A stretch of 64,000 nt of DNA from Pseudanabaena sp. Salubria-1 (GCA_023336205.1 JALQCR010000027.1:1-64000); one strand, 5' to 3'. Positions 46,727-54,799 are shown, counted from the first letter of the stretch. Notes: generated by a model not told the origin, from the letters alone. A program made the numbers and translations.

Positions 46727-46800
46727 CTCTTAGTAGCTCAGTTGGTAGTAGCGCCTGTCTGAAGAACAGGAGGTCGTCAGTTCAATTCTGACCTAAGGGG
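46727..46800 (+). tRNA. tRNA-Phe (anticodon GAA)
   Basis: Cloverleaf with acceptor CTCTTAG/CTAAGGG (one T-G pair), D-arm AGCTC...GTAGC, anticodon stem CCTGT/ACAGG with loop CTGAAGA, and T-arm TCAGTTCAATTCTGA. CCA not encoded. The discriminator position is G instead of the usual A. First gene of the array. Confidence 0.82.
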
Positions 46801-46873
46801 CTTATCCCAAATCATTACCCAGTAAGATTTTGAAGTTTAAAAATGGCTTTGCCATTTTTAAACTTGGGATTAT

Positions 46874-46946
46874 TGCCTTGTAGCTCAGTGGTAGTAGCAA
46901 TCGCCTGTTAAGCGAGAAGTCGTAGGTTCAATCCCTACCAAGGCAG
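46874..46946 (+). tRNA. tRNA-Asn (anticodon GTT)
   Basis: Acceptor TGCCTTG/CAAGGCA, loop CTGTTAA with a short CGC/GCG stem, weak outer anticodon-stem pairs, T-arm GTAGGTTCAATCCCTAC. No CCA. A hairpin GTTTAAAAATGGC/GCCATTTTTAAAC lies just before it (46834-46864). Confidence 0.8.
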
Positions 46947-46959
46947 TTGGTATTTTTTT

Positions 46960-47032
46960 GCTCCTGTAGCCCAATGGAAGAGGCGTTCGGCTTAGACCCG
47001 AAGCGTTGGAGGTTCAAATCCTCTCAGGAGTA
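46960..47032 (+). tRNA. tRNA-Leu-type anticodon TAG with short variable arm
   Basis: Acceptor GCTCCTG/CAGGAGT, anticodon stem TTCGG/CCGAA with loop CTTAGAC (anticodon TAG, reads CUA), T-arm GGAGGTTCAAATCCTC. The variable region is only about five bases, whereas ordinary bacterial tRNA-Leu has a long arm. Only 13 bp (with a T-run) separate it from tRNA-Asn. Confidence 0.75.
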
Positions 47033-47173
47033 TTGAATAGAAGTATTGCAAAGCCATACTTCTATTCTCTTTATAACAATTGCTTGATTTAACGACATCA
47101 AGCAATTGGAAATCATATCCAGTAAAGTTTTTGAATTTTGAAAATGGCTTTGCCATTTTCAAAATTAGTATTA

Positions 47174-47245
47174 CCAGGTGTGGCGCAGAGGTAGCGCGGC
47201 TGCTTTGGGAGCAGAAGGTCATAGGTTCAATCCCTATCACTTGGA
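47174..47245 (+). tRNA. tRNA-Pro (anticodon TGG)
   Basis: Acceptor CCAGGTG/CACTTGG, anticodon loop TTTGGGA on a CTGC/GCAG stem, T-arm ATAGGTTCAATCCCTAT. No CCA. Three hairpins fill the 141-bp spacer before it. Confidence 0.85.
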
Positions 47246-47316
47246 TACAGCGCTAAGCGCTGAGTTCAATTCAAGGAAAAACTGCTTTGCAGTTTTTCCT
47301 TGAATTGGAAAATCTA

Positions 47317-47393
47317 TGCAGGGATGGAGCAAGGGAGGCTCTTGAGACTCATAACCTCAAAATCGGCAGGTTCAACTCCTGCCTCTGCAACCA
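47317..47393 (+). tRNA. tRNA-Met/Ile2-type (anticodon CAT), CCA encoded
   Basis: Acceptor TGCAGGG/CTCTGCA, loop CTCATAA with stem TGAGA/CCTCA (one A-C mismatch), T-arm GGCAGGTTCAACTCCTGCC. It is the only array member with an encoded CCA end. Elongator Met and lysidine-modified Ile2 cannot be separated by anticodon alone. Confidence 0.75.
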
Positions 47394-47443
47394 ATATCAC
47401 TTAGATTCATCGTGCAAAGCACGATGAATCTAAAAATAATTTT

Positions 47444-47516
47444 GCTGGTGTAGCTCAACTGGCAGAGCATCTGTCTTGTAAACAGAATGTTACAGGTTCA
47501 ATTCCTGTCATCAGCT
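47444..47516 (+). tRNA. tRNA-Thr (anticodon TGT)
   Basis: Acceptor GCTGGTG/CATCAGC, D-arm AGCTC...GAGC, anticodon stem TCTGT/ACAGA with loop CTTGTAA, T-arm ACAGGTTCAATTCCTGT. No CCA. A hairpin on TTAGATTCATCGTGC precedes it and one on GCAATAGATTTCTCC follows. Confidence 0.87.
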
Positions 47517-47665
47517 TAAAACCCGCAATAGATTTCTCCTACGGAGAAATCTATTGCTTACTAATTCAGGAGAACGAGCATGTTGCATTTTTACTTATCC
47601 CATTCATTGAAATTTCTCTACTGCCTCATCAGCATTCAGCACTCCGTTATTAGATATTTGAGATT

Positions 47666-48136
47666 ATGAGCGAACATCGCCTCGAAGAAATTGTGATCGA
47701 ACGTCCGCGCGGTGGCATGAGAATAAGTTCTCGCCGATTAAAAGGTGTGCGAAAGCAACTCGATCGCTTAACCATTGAAGCTAGCGAAGATGGTTTACTC
47801 AGTTCCTACTTAATCAAAGTGAGACAGAAAACCAAATATTTCTCCGATCATCTAGCTCCATTGCGGCGATTTTTGCGATCGCATGTTGGTCAACCTTGGG
47901 ATCTGGTATATAGCGAACTATGCGATCGCCTAGACCAAAGAACTGTGACTGGACAGCATGTGGTTACGCATCTCTGGCAGTATGTAGAACGATATGTCGA
48001 AATCGTTGATGGCAAGCCTTGCCGTAAACCATATCAACCTCGCTACCTTGGTGATGGCTGTTTTGGTAGAAGGTATGATGAATTTTATGTTCATCCTGAA
48101 ACAGGGCTGCTATGTGAAGCAAAACGCTTGCTTTAA
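47666..48136 (+). CDS. Hypothetical basic protein inside the tRNA array
   Basis: 156 residues. The N-terminal half is very basic (ERPRGGMRISSRRLKGVRKQ), with helical KYFSDHLAPLRRFLRSHVGQ. The C-terminal half has HLWQYVERYVEIVDGKPCRK, then YDEFYVHPETGLLCEAKRLL. I do not recognise the family. Basic composition and position between array tRNAs suggest nucleic-acid binding, which is inference. A terminator follows the stop directly. Confidence 0.65.
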   Translation: MSEHRLEEIVIERPRGGMRISSRRLKGVRKQLDRLTIEASEDGLLSSYLIKVRQKTKYFSDHLAPLRRFLRSHVGQPWDLVYSELCDRLDQRTVTGQHVVTHLWQYVERYVEIVDGKPCRKPYQPRYLGDGCFGRRYDEFYVHPETGLLCEAKRLL

Positions 48137-48172
48137 AAAATAGAGAGTGGGCTTTGCCCACTCTCTATTTTT
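48135..48172 (+). terminator. Terminator after the array hypothetical gene
   Basis: AAAAAATAGAGAGTGGGC and GCCCACTCTCTATTTTTAT form a stem of about 16 bp with a T-run, ending a few bases before the tRNA-Arg gene. Confidence 0.8.
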
Positions 48173-48176
48173 ATTT

Positions 48177-48248
48177 GGGAATGTCGCCTAATGGAAGGGC
48201 ATCGATCTTCTAAATCGATCTGTGTAGGTTCGAGTCCTACCATTCCTG
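48177..48248 (+). tRNA. tRNA-Arg (anticodon TCT), second gene
   Basis: Acceptor GGGAATG/CATTCCT, anticodon stem ATCGAT/ATCGAT with loop CTTCTAA, T-arm GTAGGTTCGAGTCCTAC. It has the same anticodon as 105-178 but a different body sequence. It follows a terminator, so it may have its own promoter or depend on read-through. A long hairpin (48259-48320, AAAAAGCCAAAGAAGCTGAT type) ends the unit. Confidence 0.83.
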
Positions 48249-48438
48249 TTTTGACAACTAAAAAGCCAAAGAAGCTGATTTGCCCGCTTCGCGGGCAAAT
48301 CAGCTTCTTTGGCTTTTTAAACCGATGTACTTATAGCTCACGCAAAACATGCGATTATTTAATGAAAGTTTGATTGGGGATAGCGATCGCATTATGATGT
48401 TTGCACTGTAAATAGTATGCGTACTGAGAGCGAGGTTA

Positions 48439-49659
48439 ATGACTGCCCAAACAACACATCACAAGTCTGAGCATGAGCCAAGCAGCCCAAAGGACTGGTC
48501 GTGGAAATTTTGGCAGATCGTGCCGCTGTATCCCTATGGTCAGAGACGCACTATTCGCAAAGAAATTGTTAAGGATGCCATCTGGACTTTCGAGCAGATT
48601 CAAGGGATTTTTTATGTAGTTGTCCCGATCAGAATGACGGTAGTGAAGTTGTTGGCTGGGGGACTGTTGGTATATGCCCCCGTTGCTCCGACTCCCGAAT
48701 GTATCCGTCTCGTTAATGAACTGGTCACCGAGCATGGCGAGGTAAAATACATCATTTTGCCAACAGTGTCAGGAATTGAACATAAAGTGTTTGTGGGGCC
48801 ATTTGCACGGCAGTTTCCCAAGGCTCACGTTTATGTTTCGCCACACCAATGGAGCTTCCCATTCAATTTGCCGCTTAGTTGGTTAGGTTTACCTTGGGGA
48901 CGCACATCGCTGTTATCTGAGGATAGCTCAAAGGCTCCCTTTGCCGATCAGTTTGACTATGCAGTTTTAGGTTCGATTGAACTGGGGTTAGGGAAATTTG
49001 CTGAGGTAGCGCTATTTGATAAGCGATCGCAGACTCTTTTAGTTACGGACACGATTGTTTCTGTTCCCGAAAAGCCACCAGAAATTTTACAAATCGATCC
49101 CTATCCATTGCTCTTTCATGCTAGAGATGGTGCGGATGAACCCATTGTGGATACAGAAGTGAATAGGATTCGTGGTTGGCAAAGAACGGCTCTATTTCTA
49201 TTCTATTTCCGTCCCCAAGTTTTGGAAACTGTTTCTTTTTTTCAAGCTTTATTAGATATTACCAAAGCGCCAGAGCGATCGCGCAAAGCCTTGTTCGGTC
49301 TATACCCTTTTCGCTGGAAACATAACTGGTATCAATCCTTTGAATCTCTACGAGGTAATGGTCGTATTTTCGTCGCGCCAATCCTTCAGACACTCATTCT
49401 CAATCGCGATCCGCAAACAGTAATTGCATGGGCAGATAAAGTTGCTAGCTGGAATTTTGTGCGGATCGTTCCTTGCCACTTTGATAATGCGATCGCCGCC
49501 ACACCCACCGAGTTTCGTCAAGCTTTTAGCTTTTTAGAAAAGAATCCGCAACCTTCAGCAACTAAGAACCTACCTGAAGAAGATTTTGAAGTTCTCAATC
49601 AAATCAATAATATTTTACAGGGTAATCGCATTATAAGAGAAGCAAAAGATAAAATCTAA
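48439..49659 (+). CDS. DUF4336 protein (metallo-beta-lactamase-like fold)
   Basis: 406 residues. DWSWKFWQIVPLYPYGQRRT at the start, then IWTFEQIQGIFYVVVPIRMT, LLVYAPVAPTPECIRLVNEL and VKYIILPTVSGIEHKVFVGP. Late in the protein VRIVPCHFDNAIAATP is conserved. DUF4336 members resemble metallo-hydrolases with partly altered metal sites: here HxHxDH is replaced by SGIEHKVF. Common in cyanobacteria and plastid lineages; reaction unknown. Confidence 0.85.
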   Translation: MTAQTTHHKSEHEPSSPKDWSWKFWQIVPLYPYGQRRTIRKEIVKDAIWTFEQIQGIFYVVVPIRMTVVKLLAGGLLVYAPVAPTPECIRLVNELVTEHGEVKYIILPTVSGIEHKVFVGPFARQFPKAHVYVSPHQWSFPFNLPLSWLGLPWGRTSLLSEDSSKAPFADQFDYAVLGSIELGLGKFAEVALFDKRSQTLLVTDTIVSVPEKPPEILQIDPYPLLFHARDGADEPIVDTEVNRIRGWQRTALFLFYFRPQVLETVSFFQALLDITKAPERSRKALFGLYPFRWKHNWYQSFESLRGNGRIFVAPILQTLILNRDPQTVIAWADKVASWNFVRIVPCHFDNAIAATPTEFRQAFSFLEKNPQPSATKNLPEEDFEVLNQINNILQGNRIIREAKDKI

Positions 49660-49809
49660 TATCGTCTGTTATACCAAAACACAGTAGGACATAACCCTCA
49701 AATAAAAGTAGCGGCGCTTTGCGCCGCCATTTTTATTTGAGGGTCTATCTCTTTTACTGCTATATAACTAGTAAGAGCTTTAAATCTCCTCATAGGAAGA
49801 TTAAGTGTT

Positions 49810-50331
49810 TTATTTCAAGTTAATCGCAGGGGTCTTACAAACATCAATTGGATCTAGCTCGGCAAATTTTCCATCATCATATTCAGCTCTAATATCGAAA
49901 ATACAGCCAGCATCATCACCTTTATAATCTGAACGTTTCCACTCAAAATCAGCTTTTTCGCGATCTTTAAGCGGAACATCAAGCTCATTATCGCCCCAAT
50001 CTTCTTTTTTGGGTGCAGACATATAAATCGATTTCAAGACTTTTCCACTGTTGTTCACAACTGCAATCCTTACTGTATCAGCAGGCTTTTCAGCACTAGG
50101 AGACTCTGTTGCATTAGGTTTAGCAGTTGCAGTTGCGGTTGCGGTTGCAGTAGGTGAAGGAGAAGGTGTTGAGGCAACAGTAGGTGAAGCTGTAGGTGAA
50201 GCAGCGGTGGTTGGGCTAGAAGTTGCGGCGGCTGGAGTGTTGTTTGGGGCTGGGGTGCTAGGAGTACATGAAACTGCTGCAACCGACAAACTAGCAGCGA
50301 TCGCTAGATTCCGCAAAAAATATTTTTTCAT
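49810..50331 (-). CDS. Lipoprotein with Pro/Thr/Ala-rich linker
   Basis: 173 residues. Signal peptide with lipobox LSVAAVSC (Cys about residue 22), then a low-complexity Ala/Thr/Ser/Pro linker to about residue 82. A small folded domain follows (VRIAVVNNSGKVLKSIYMSA, then CIFDIRAEYDDGKFAELDPI). The C-terminal domain resembles a cyanobacterial secreted beta domain with a WGDNxL motif; function unknown. Codon repeats in the linker make it prone to length change. Confidence 0.75.
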   Translation of the reverse strand: MKKYFLRNLAIAASLSVAAVSCTPSTPAPNNTPAAATSSPTTAASPTASPTVASTPSPSPTATATATATAKPNATESPSAEKPADTVRIAVVNNSGKVLKSIYMSAPKKEDWGDNELDVPLKDREKADFEWKRSDYKGDDAGCIFDIRAEYDDGKFAELDPIDVCKTPAINLK

Positions 50332-50747
50332 TAAATTGTCTTAACTAACTGACTTAATATGAATAATCAGAGATTATAGATTAAAGTTGCTTTTTAGCAA
50401 TTAGCTATTTGGCTAAATCCCAAAAGAAAAGGACAGTGACGCTTTGCATCGCCATCCCTTTCTTTTGGGATTTGTTCCTTAAGCAAAATCATCATACTTA
50501 GTAATATAGACAAAGCCAAGATTTACAGCAATTATCGGGTAAACAAATCACAAGAAATTTTTTGAAAGTGTTGCAAAACAACACTTTCAAAAAATTTCTT
50601 GGCTTGGGTTTGAGTGCAAAGTGTCGTTAGCTCCTATCTTCAGTTAAATTTATAAAACTGAAACCCAAAGCGCTGTAGGATGTTAATTTATACAGGCTAA
50701 AACGTTGTATAAATTAACATTCAAACTCAGAATACCAAAGCAAATAA
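50332..50747. other. Intergenic region with two hairpins
   Basis: No gene. Hairpins: ATCCCAAAAGAAAAGG with complement (50416-50472) and the AAGAAATTTTTTGAAAGTGT type (50550-50602), plus an ATGTTAATTTATACA/TGTATAAATTAACAT pair (50678-50720) just before upp. Confidence 0.55.
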
Positions 50748-51398
50748 ATGGCTTCTCAATTGCGTGTATATGTTCCTCCTCATCCTGTTATTCGTCACTG
50801 GCTCACGATCGCAAGGGAGAAACATACACCAGTTCCCTTATTCCGTACTGCGATGAGCGAAATGGGTAAATGGCTTACTTATGAGGCCGTTCGAGAATTT
50901 CTACCTGTACAAGAAGTAAATATAGAAACTCCATTGGGAAACGCTTCAGGACAGTTGATCGATGGTTCTATCCCTTTAGCTTTTGTACCGATTTTGCGGG
51001 CAGGCTTATCAATGCTCGAAGGATGCCAAAATCTATTGCCAACGGCAAGTGTTTATCATCTTGGCTTAATACGTAATGAAGAAACCCTTGAAGCTAGTTG
51101 TTATCTCAATCGTTTGCCAGAGAGATTTGAACCTCAAACACATATTTTTATTGTCGAGCCAATGATGGCAACAGGTGGATCGATTATTACAACCCTCAAA
51201 ATGCTGACAGAACGAGGAGCCGATGCTTCCTTAATACGGATTATTAATGCTCTATGTGCTCCACCAGCATTACAACTAATCAATCAACAATTTCCTGCGG
51301 TACAGATCTATTCAGGCTGTATTGACGAAGTTGTGAACGAGAAAGGATGGATTGTTCCTGGGTTAGGGGATGCAGGCGATCGCTCGTTTGGAACCTAA
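50748..51398 (+). CDS. upp: Uracil phosphoribosyltransferase
   Basis: 216 residues. Salvage enzyme making UMP from uracil and PRPP. QLRVYVPPHPVIRHWLTIAR, then PILRAGLSMLEG, the PRPP loop IVEPMMATGGSIITTLKML, and the C-terminal YSGCIDEVVNEKGWIVPGLG are all diagnostic. The first PRPP-site Asp is replaced: MMATGGS instead of the commoner DPMLATGGS (VEPMMATGGS), as is seen in other cyanobacteria. A shared terminator follows. Confidence 0.93.
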   Translation: MASQLRVYVPPHPVIRHWLTIAREKHTPVPLFRTAMSEMGKWLTYEAVREFLPVQEVNIETPLGNASGQLIDGSIPLAFVPILRAGLSMLEGCQNLLPTASVYHLGLIRNEETLEASCYLNRLPERFEPQTHIFIVEPMMATGGSIITTLKMLTERGADASLIRIINALCAPPALQLINQQFPAVQIYSGCIDEVVNEKGWIVPGLGDAGDRSFGT

Positions 51399-51433
51399 AC
51401 AAAGAAGCCTCGCATAGCGAGGCTTCTTTGTTT
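51397..51433. terminator. Bidirectional terminator between upp and the TrxR-like gene
   Basis: AAACAAAGAAGCCTCGC and GCGAGGCTTCTTTGTTT pair around ATA, between convergent genes. Confidence 0.85.
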
Positions 51434-52436
51434 AGACTGAAACTGGAACTTTGATGTTCTCTTCCCACTTACGAGGAGGACTAGCACGACGAATATTTCG
51501 CCAAATTTGGGTTGCGGCAACAGTGCCATCTGCAACTGCGATCGAAACTTGATTCAATCCCTTTTTTAAATCGCCTAAGGCAAAAATGCGATCGTGGCTA
51601 GTTTTTGCCATCTCATTGGTGACCAAGTTCTGCCCATCCCATTCAAGCCCTTCAATACCTTTAAGGTAATGATTGTGATAAATAGAACCCATACCTACCA
51701 AACCAGTTGTTGCTTCGACAACAGTACCATCGGTAAGTTCGACACCACTAAGCTGATGATTTTCTCCTAAGAACTTAGCAATCGGAGCTTCATACAATGG
51801 ATAACCATGGTCAGCAAGCTTCTGTTTCATTGTGTCGCTGACTGTACATAAGCCATGAGTTAGAACGGAAATATAGGGTGTGAACCAGTTCAGCACAAAA
51901 GCAGCACCAATCTGGGACTCTGTATTCGCAATCAAAACTGCTTTCTGATCCCACATGTCATAGCCATCACAAATCATACATACATGAAGCGTATAGCCAG
52001 CATAATCATAGACATTTTGCATGTTTTCAAGCTGAGGCAAATTGTCCATAATCCCAGAAGCCGCAATCACATACTTACTGTGAAATACAGGATAAATACT
52101 ATTCTGCTTACCAACTTTTACTTTTACAGCAAAAGTTTCGCCTTCATCGGTTACTTCTTCGACATAACCACGCAGATGATCAGCTCCCCAATCTAACGAC
52201 GTTTTGGTTCCATGATTTAAGATATCTCGCCCTGGAGTGTGAGGATCGAGCCCGACATAGTTACGCAAATCTTGCATCCATAGCGATCGCCCTTTCCCTT
52301 TTTCGATCACTAGACACTTCAATCCATAACGAGCTAGATAGATCGCCGCCGATAGACCGCCCATACCACCACCAACGACAATCGCATCGTAGAGAGTATC
52401 AAGCCGTTCATTAAGATTTTTGCTAGAGAGTTTCAT
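51432..52436 (-). CDS. Thioredoxin reductase-like FAD oxidoreductase
   Basis: 334 residues. FAD-binding IVVGGGMGGLSAAIYLARYG at the start, NAD(P)-region AVLIANTESQIGAA, redox pair CMICDGYD (CxxC, about residue 155) and C-terminal RIFALGDLKKGLNQVSIAVA. The layout matches low-molecular-weight thioredoxin reductases and their cyanobacterial relatives, including deeply rooted variants that may not use NADPH. It sits next to the peroxiredoxin gene on the same strand, suggesting a shared role in peroxide or redox control. Confidence 0.82.
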   Translation of the reverse strand: MKLSSKNLNERLDTLYDAIVVGGGMGGLSAAIYLARYGLKCLVIEKGKGRSLWMQDLRNYVGLDPHTPGRDILNHGTKTSLDWGADHLRGYVEEVTDEGETFAVKVKVGKQNSIYPVFHSKYVIAASGIMDNLPQLENMQNVYDYAGYTLHVCMICDGYDMWDQKAVLIANTESQIGAAFVLNWFTPYISVLTHGLCTVSDTMKQKLADHGYPLYEAPIAKFLGENHQLSGVELTDGTVVEATTGLVGMGSIYHNHYLKGIEGLEWDGQNLVTNEMAKTSHDRIFALGDLKKGLNQVSIAVADGTVAATQIWRNIRRASPPRKWEENIKVPVSV

Positions 52437-52530
52437 GGCAGTGCAAATTTACAAGTAATGGATAAATAATTTTTTAAAAGACCTATAAAGCAAGTCTTTT
52501 AAAAAATTATTTATCTTTTGGAATAGAGCT

Positions 52531-53103
52531 TTAACCAACAAATGCTAAACGAGGAGCAGATACACCTGTAGCTTCAGCACCCTTGAGGTAAGCCAACATT
52601 GTGTCAGCATCAGATACTTCAAAAGGATCACTACCAGCGTTATCAGCAAAGCCAGGTTCTACGAAAATCTTCTCGATCTTACAGTCGTTAACCAACATTG
52701 AGTAGCGCCAAGAACGGAGACCAAAGCCAATATTCGATTTGTCAACAAGCATACCCATCTTGCGGGTGAACTCACCAGCACCATCAGGAAGCAAGAATAC
52801 ATTCTTAGAACCGATTTCCTTGCCCCATTTGAACATAACGAAAGCGTCGTTAACTGAGATACAAATAACTGAATCAACGCCTAGAGCCTTAAATTCTTCA
52901 TAAAGCTCTTCGTAACGAGGTAAGTGATTGGATGAGCAGGTAGGAGTAAATGCACCAGGTAGAGAGAAAACTACTACTTTTTTGCCAGCAAAAAGATCTT
53001 GAGTAGTTTTGTCTTCCCAACGATATGGATTAGGACCTTCAACAGATTCATCACGTACACGAGTCTTAAAAACAACGCTTGGTACGGTTTCAATAACTGC
53101 CAT
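52531..53103 (-). CDS. Type II (Prx5-like) peroxiredoxin
   Basis: 190 residues. The peroxidatic Cys is in LPGAFTPTCSSNHLPRYEEL (about residue 59). VICISVNDAFVMFKWGKEIG and FVEPGFADNAGSDPFEVSDA are typical of cyanobacterial PrxII, which reduce peroxides with glutathione or thioredoxin. The ATG has a TCTTGCGG-type leader; a 15-bp dyad TAAGAATAGTTCTTA lies 38 bp upstream, between this gene and the divergent PerR-type gene. Confidence 0.93.
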   Translation of the reverse strand: MAVIETVPSVVFKTRVRDESVEGPNPYRWEDKTTQDLFAGKKVVVFSLPGAFTPTCSSNHLPRYEELYEEFKALGVDSVICISVNDAFVMFKWGKEIGSKNVFLLPDGAGEFTRKMGMLVDKSNIGFGLRSWRYSMLVNDCKIEKIFVEPGFADNAGSDPFEVSDADTMLAYLKGAEATGVSAPRLAFVG

Positions 53104-53140
53104 ATTTTTCTCTTGCGGTAAATACTTATCTGAGCACTTT

Positions 53141-53155
53141 TAAGAATAGTTCTTA
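53141..53155. promoter_or_regulatory. Putative Fur/PerR operator
   Basis: TAAGAATAGTTCTTA is a perfect dyad (6-bp arms, 3-bp centre) upstream of the peroxiredoxin ATG. A further TAGTTCTTA half-site lies at 53216-53224. The neighbouring Fur-family gene makes PerR control plausible. Confidence 0.55.
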
Positions 53156-53406
53156 TTTAGAAGTTAGTCAATACCCATAACTACTCAATTATTTTAAAAA
53201 GTTTAATAAATTTGTAGTTCTTAGATAGAAATGTTATATTGACTAATCAAGCAAGTAAACATGCGTACTACTTGTGAAATTTTTATTTAAAATCTTTTAG
53301 TTGAATTTTCCTATCTTAAAGAGCAGATTACTAAATTCTTAAAACTGTAAATCTAGTCTGCAAGAACTTTACGGGGAAATTTAGCGGAAATCAGGAGTAA
53401 GTTTAT

Positions 53407-53826
53407 ATGCAAAAGCAAGCAGATCGGGTTGTGCAAATCTTGAAATCTAAGGGGTTGCGAGTTACGCCACAACGTTTTGCCGTATATGCAAATTTACTTG
53501 AGCGTCTAGATCATCCAACCGCTGACCAGATCCTAAGTGATTTAAACCAAGATGCACCAACTTCTTCTCAGGCAACCGTTTACCTTTCGCTCCAGACTTT
53601 ACGTGATGCTGGCTTAGTGCGAGAAGTTTTATTGGAGCAGGGTGTATGTCGCTATGATGCCAATGTAGAGCCACATCATCATTTTCGGTGCAGATGTTGC
53701 GGCAGGATTGAGGATATTGAGTGGGATGCCTTTGAAGGTTTAAGTTTTCGTAAACTTCGTGCAGGTTTAAAAGTGGATAGTTATGAGGTAACCGTTAATG
53801 GTGTCTGCGATCGCTGTCAACATTAA
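53407..53826 (+). CDS. Fur-family regulator, PerR-like
   Basis: 139 residues. The winged helix contains GLRVTPQRFAVYANLLERLD, then PTSSQATVYLSLQTLRDAGL. The metal site HHHFRCRCCGRIEDIEW and C-terminal CDRCQH give the two CxxC zinc pairs and the regulatory His-rich site of PerR/Fur proteins. Divergent to the peroxiredoxin gene, 303 bp apart, the standard arrangement for a peroxide-sensing repressor and its target. A terminator follows. Confidence 0.88.
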   Translation: MQKQADRVVQILKSKGLRVTPQRFAVYANLLERLDHPTADQILSDLNQDAPTSSQATVYLSLQTLRDAGLVREVLLEQGVCRYDANVEPHHHFRCRCCGRIEDIEWDAFEGLSFRKLRAGLKVDSYEVTVNGVCDRCQH

Positions 53827-53859
53827 AAAAAAATGGTGCAGTAATGCACCATTTTTTTA
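53825..53859. terminator. Bidirectional terminator after the PerR-like gene
   Basis: AAAAAAAAATGGTGCAG and complement pair around TA, with T-runs on both sides, between convergent genes. Confidence 0.85.
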
Positions 53860-54396
53860 ATCTTCATCTGGGGTTAAATCTCCCATAAAGCCCTCAGAGC
53901 GAATTTCATCAGGGGTAACTAGCCGATTTTGTCTTGTTACATTATCTTCGCTTTCATCTAAGTCTTCGGAAGGTGGGTTACTAGAGCGTAAGTTTTCTGG
54001 ATATATATCTGACGGCGATCGCTTTTGACGGCGAGGACGACCGAGGGATTTTAAACCAGCTTTTAAGCCAGCAAATGCACTTTTAGTGGCAATCGACGCA
54101 TTAGATGCGCCTTGGCGTACACCCTTGATTCCATCATTTACCTGCTTTACAGCCTCGCCAGCACTTTTCGCGCCTTGGTTGAGTTCATCACTTAATTCAC
54201 TTAGCTCTAGCCCTGTCATACGGATTGCTTCGAGTGTCGCAGGTAACTCCCGCGTTAAGGTGTCAGCTAGGCGGATGATACTATTGGCAGCTTTTGCCAA
54301 TTCCTGAAAAGCAGGGATGGCCGTTAGTAAAAGAATCGTCAGACAAACGACCACCAATAAAAATGACAAGCCTAGCAAAAAGATCGCTTCTGACAT
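53857..54396 (-). CDS. DUF948-like membrane-anchored coiled-coil protein
   Basis: 179 residues. One N-terminal membrane helix (FLLGLSFLLVVVCLTILLLTA) is followed by long helical repeats (LADTLTRELPATLEAIRMTG, QGAKSAGEAVKQVNDGIKG) and an acidic tail. This is the DUF948 pattern. It is the third gene of a minus-strand operon with the YtxH-like and 139-residue proteins, probably a cell-envelope or stress module. Confidence 0.75.
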   Translation of the reverse strand: MSEAIFLLGLSFLLVVVCLTILLLTAIPAFQELAKAANSIIRLADTLTRELPATLEAIRMTGLELSELSDELNQGAKSAGEAVKQVNDGIKGVRQGASNASIATKSAFAGLKAGLKSLGRPRRQKRSPSDIYPENLRSSNPPSEDLDESEDNVTRQNRLVTPDEIRSEGFMGDLTPDED

Positions 54397-54439
54397 AATT
54401 TCCTATAGGTGTTTACTCTTTCAAGACTGTTTTAAGGAT

Positions 54440-54799
54440 TTATTCTTCATCTTCATTAGCATGGTCACCTTCACTGATCGAGCTATTTGAAGAACCACCA
54501 ATGGAAATGGCTAATTCATCCTGTAGCTTGCGACTTGCTTCCTGCCCTATAGCGATCGCCTCCTGTAGACGGACTAACGTTTCATCGATAGTTCGTTGCG
54601 CTTGCTCAGTAAAACGATCAGCTTGATACTGCACATTAGATCCTAACTCTTCAGCTATTTGCGGTAAATCTTGTGCTGATCGCTTCAAAACTTGACGAGT
54701 TTCTTTGCCTGATCTTGGCGCAAATAATACGCCAGCTACTGCTCCGATCGCAGTACCTACGATCAAACCACCGAAAAATTTACCTGCGCCGTTTGACAT
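54440..54799 (-). CDS. YtxH-like protein
   Basis: 119 residues from ATG 54799 (MSNGAGKFFGG); the frame is open upstream but only over the end of the preceding gene. FFGGLIVGTAIGAVAGVLFA-PRSGKETR is the YtxH signature: one glycine-rich membrane helix with the APxSGxExR motif. A helical, acidic tail follows. Overlaps the upstream gene by 20 bp. Confidence 0.85.
   Translation of the reverse strand: MSNGAGKFFGGLIVGTAIGAVAGVLFAPRSGKETRQVLKRSAQDLPQIAEELGSNVQYQADRFTEQAQRTIDETLVRLQEAIAIGQEASRKLQDELAISIGGSSNSSISEGDHANEDEE

Noticed and set aside
46727..47516. CRISPR-like array reading of the repeated hairpins and spacers
   Set aside because: The repeated units are tRNAs with clear cloverleaf pairing, and the spacers contain differing palindromes rather than constant repeats.
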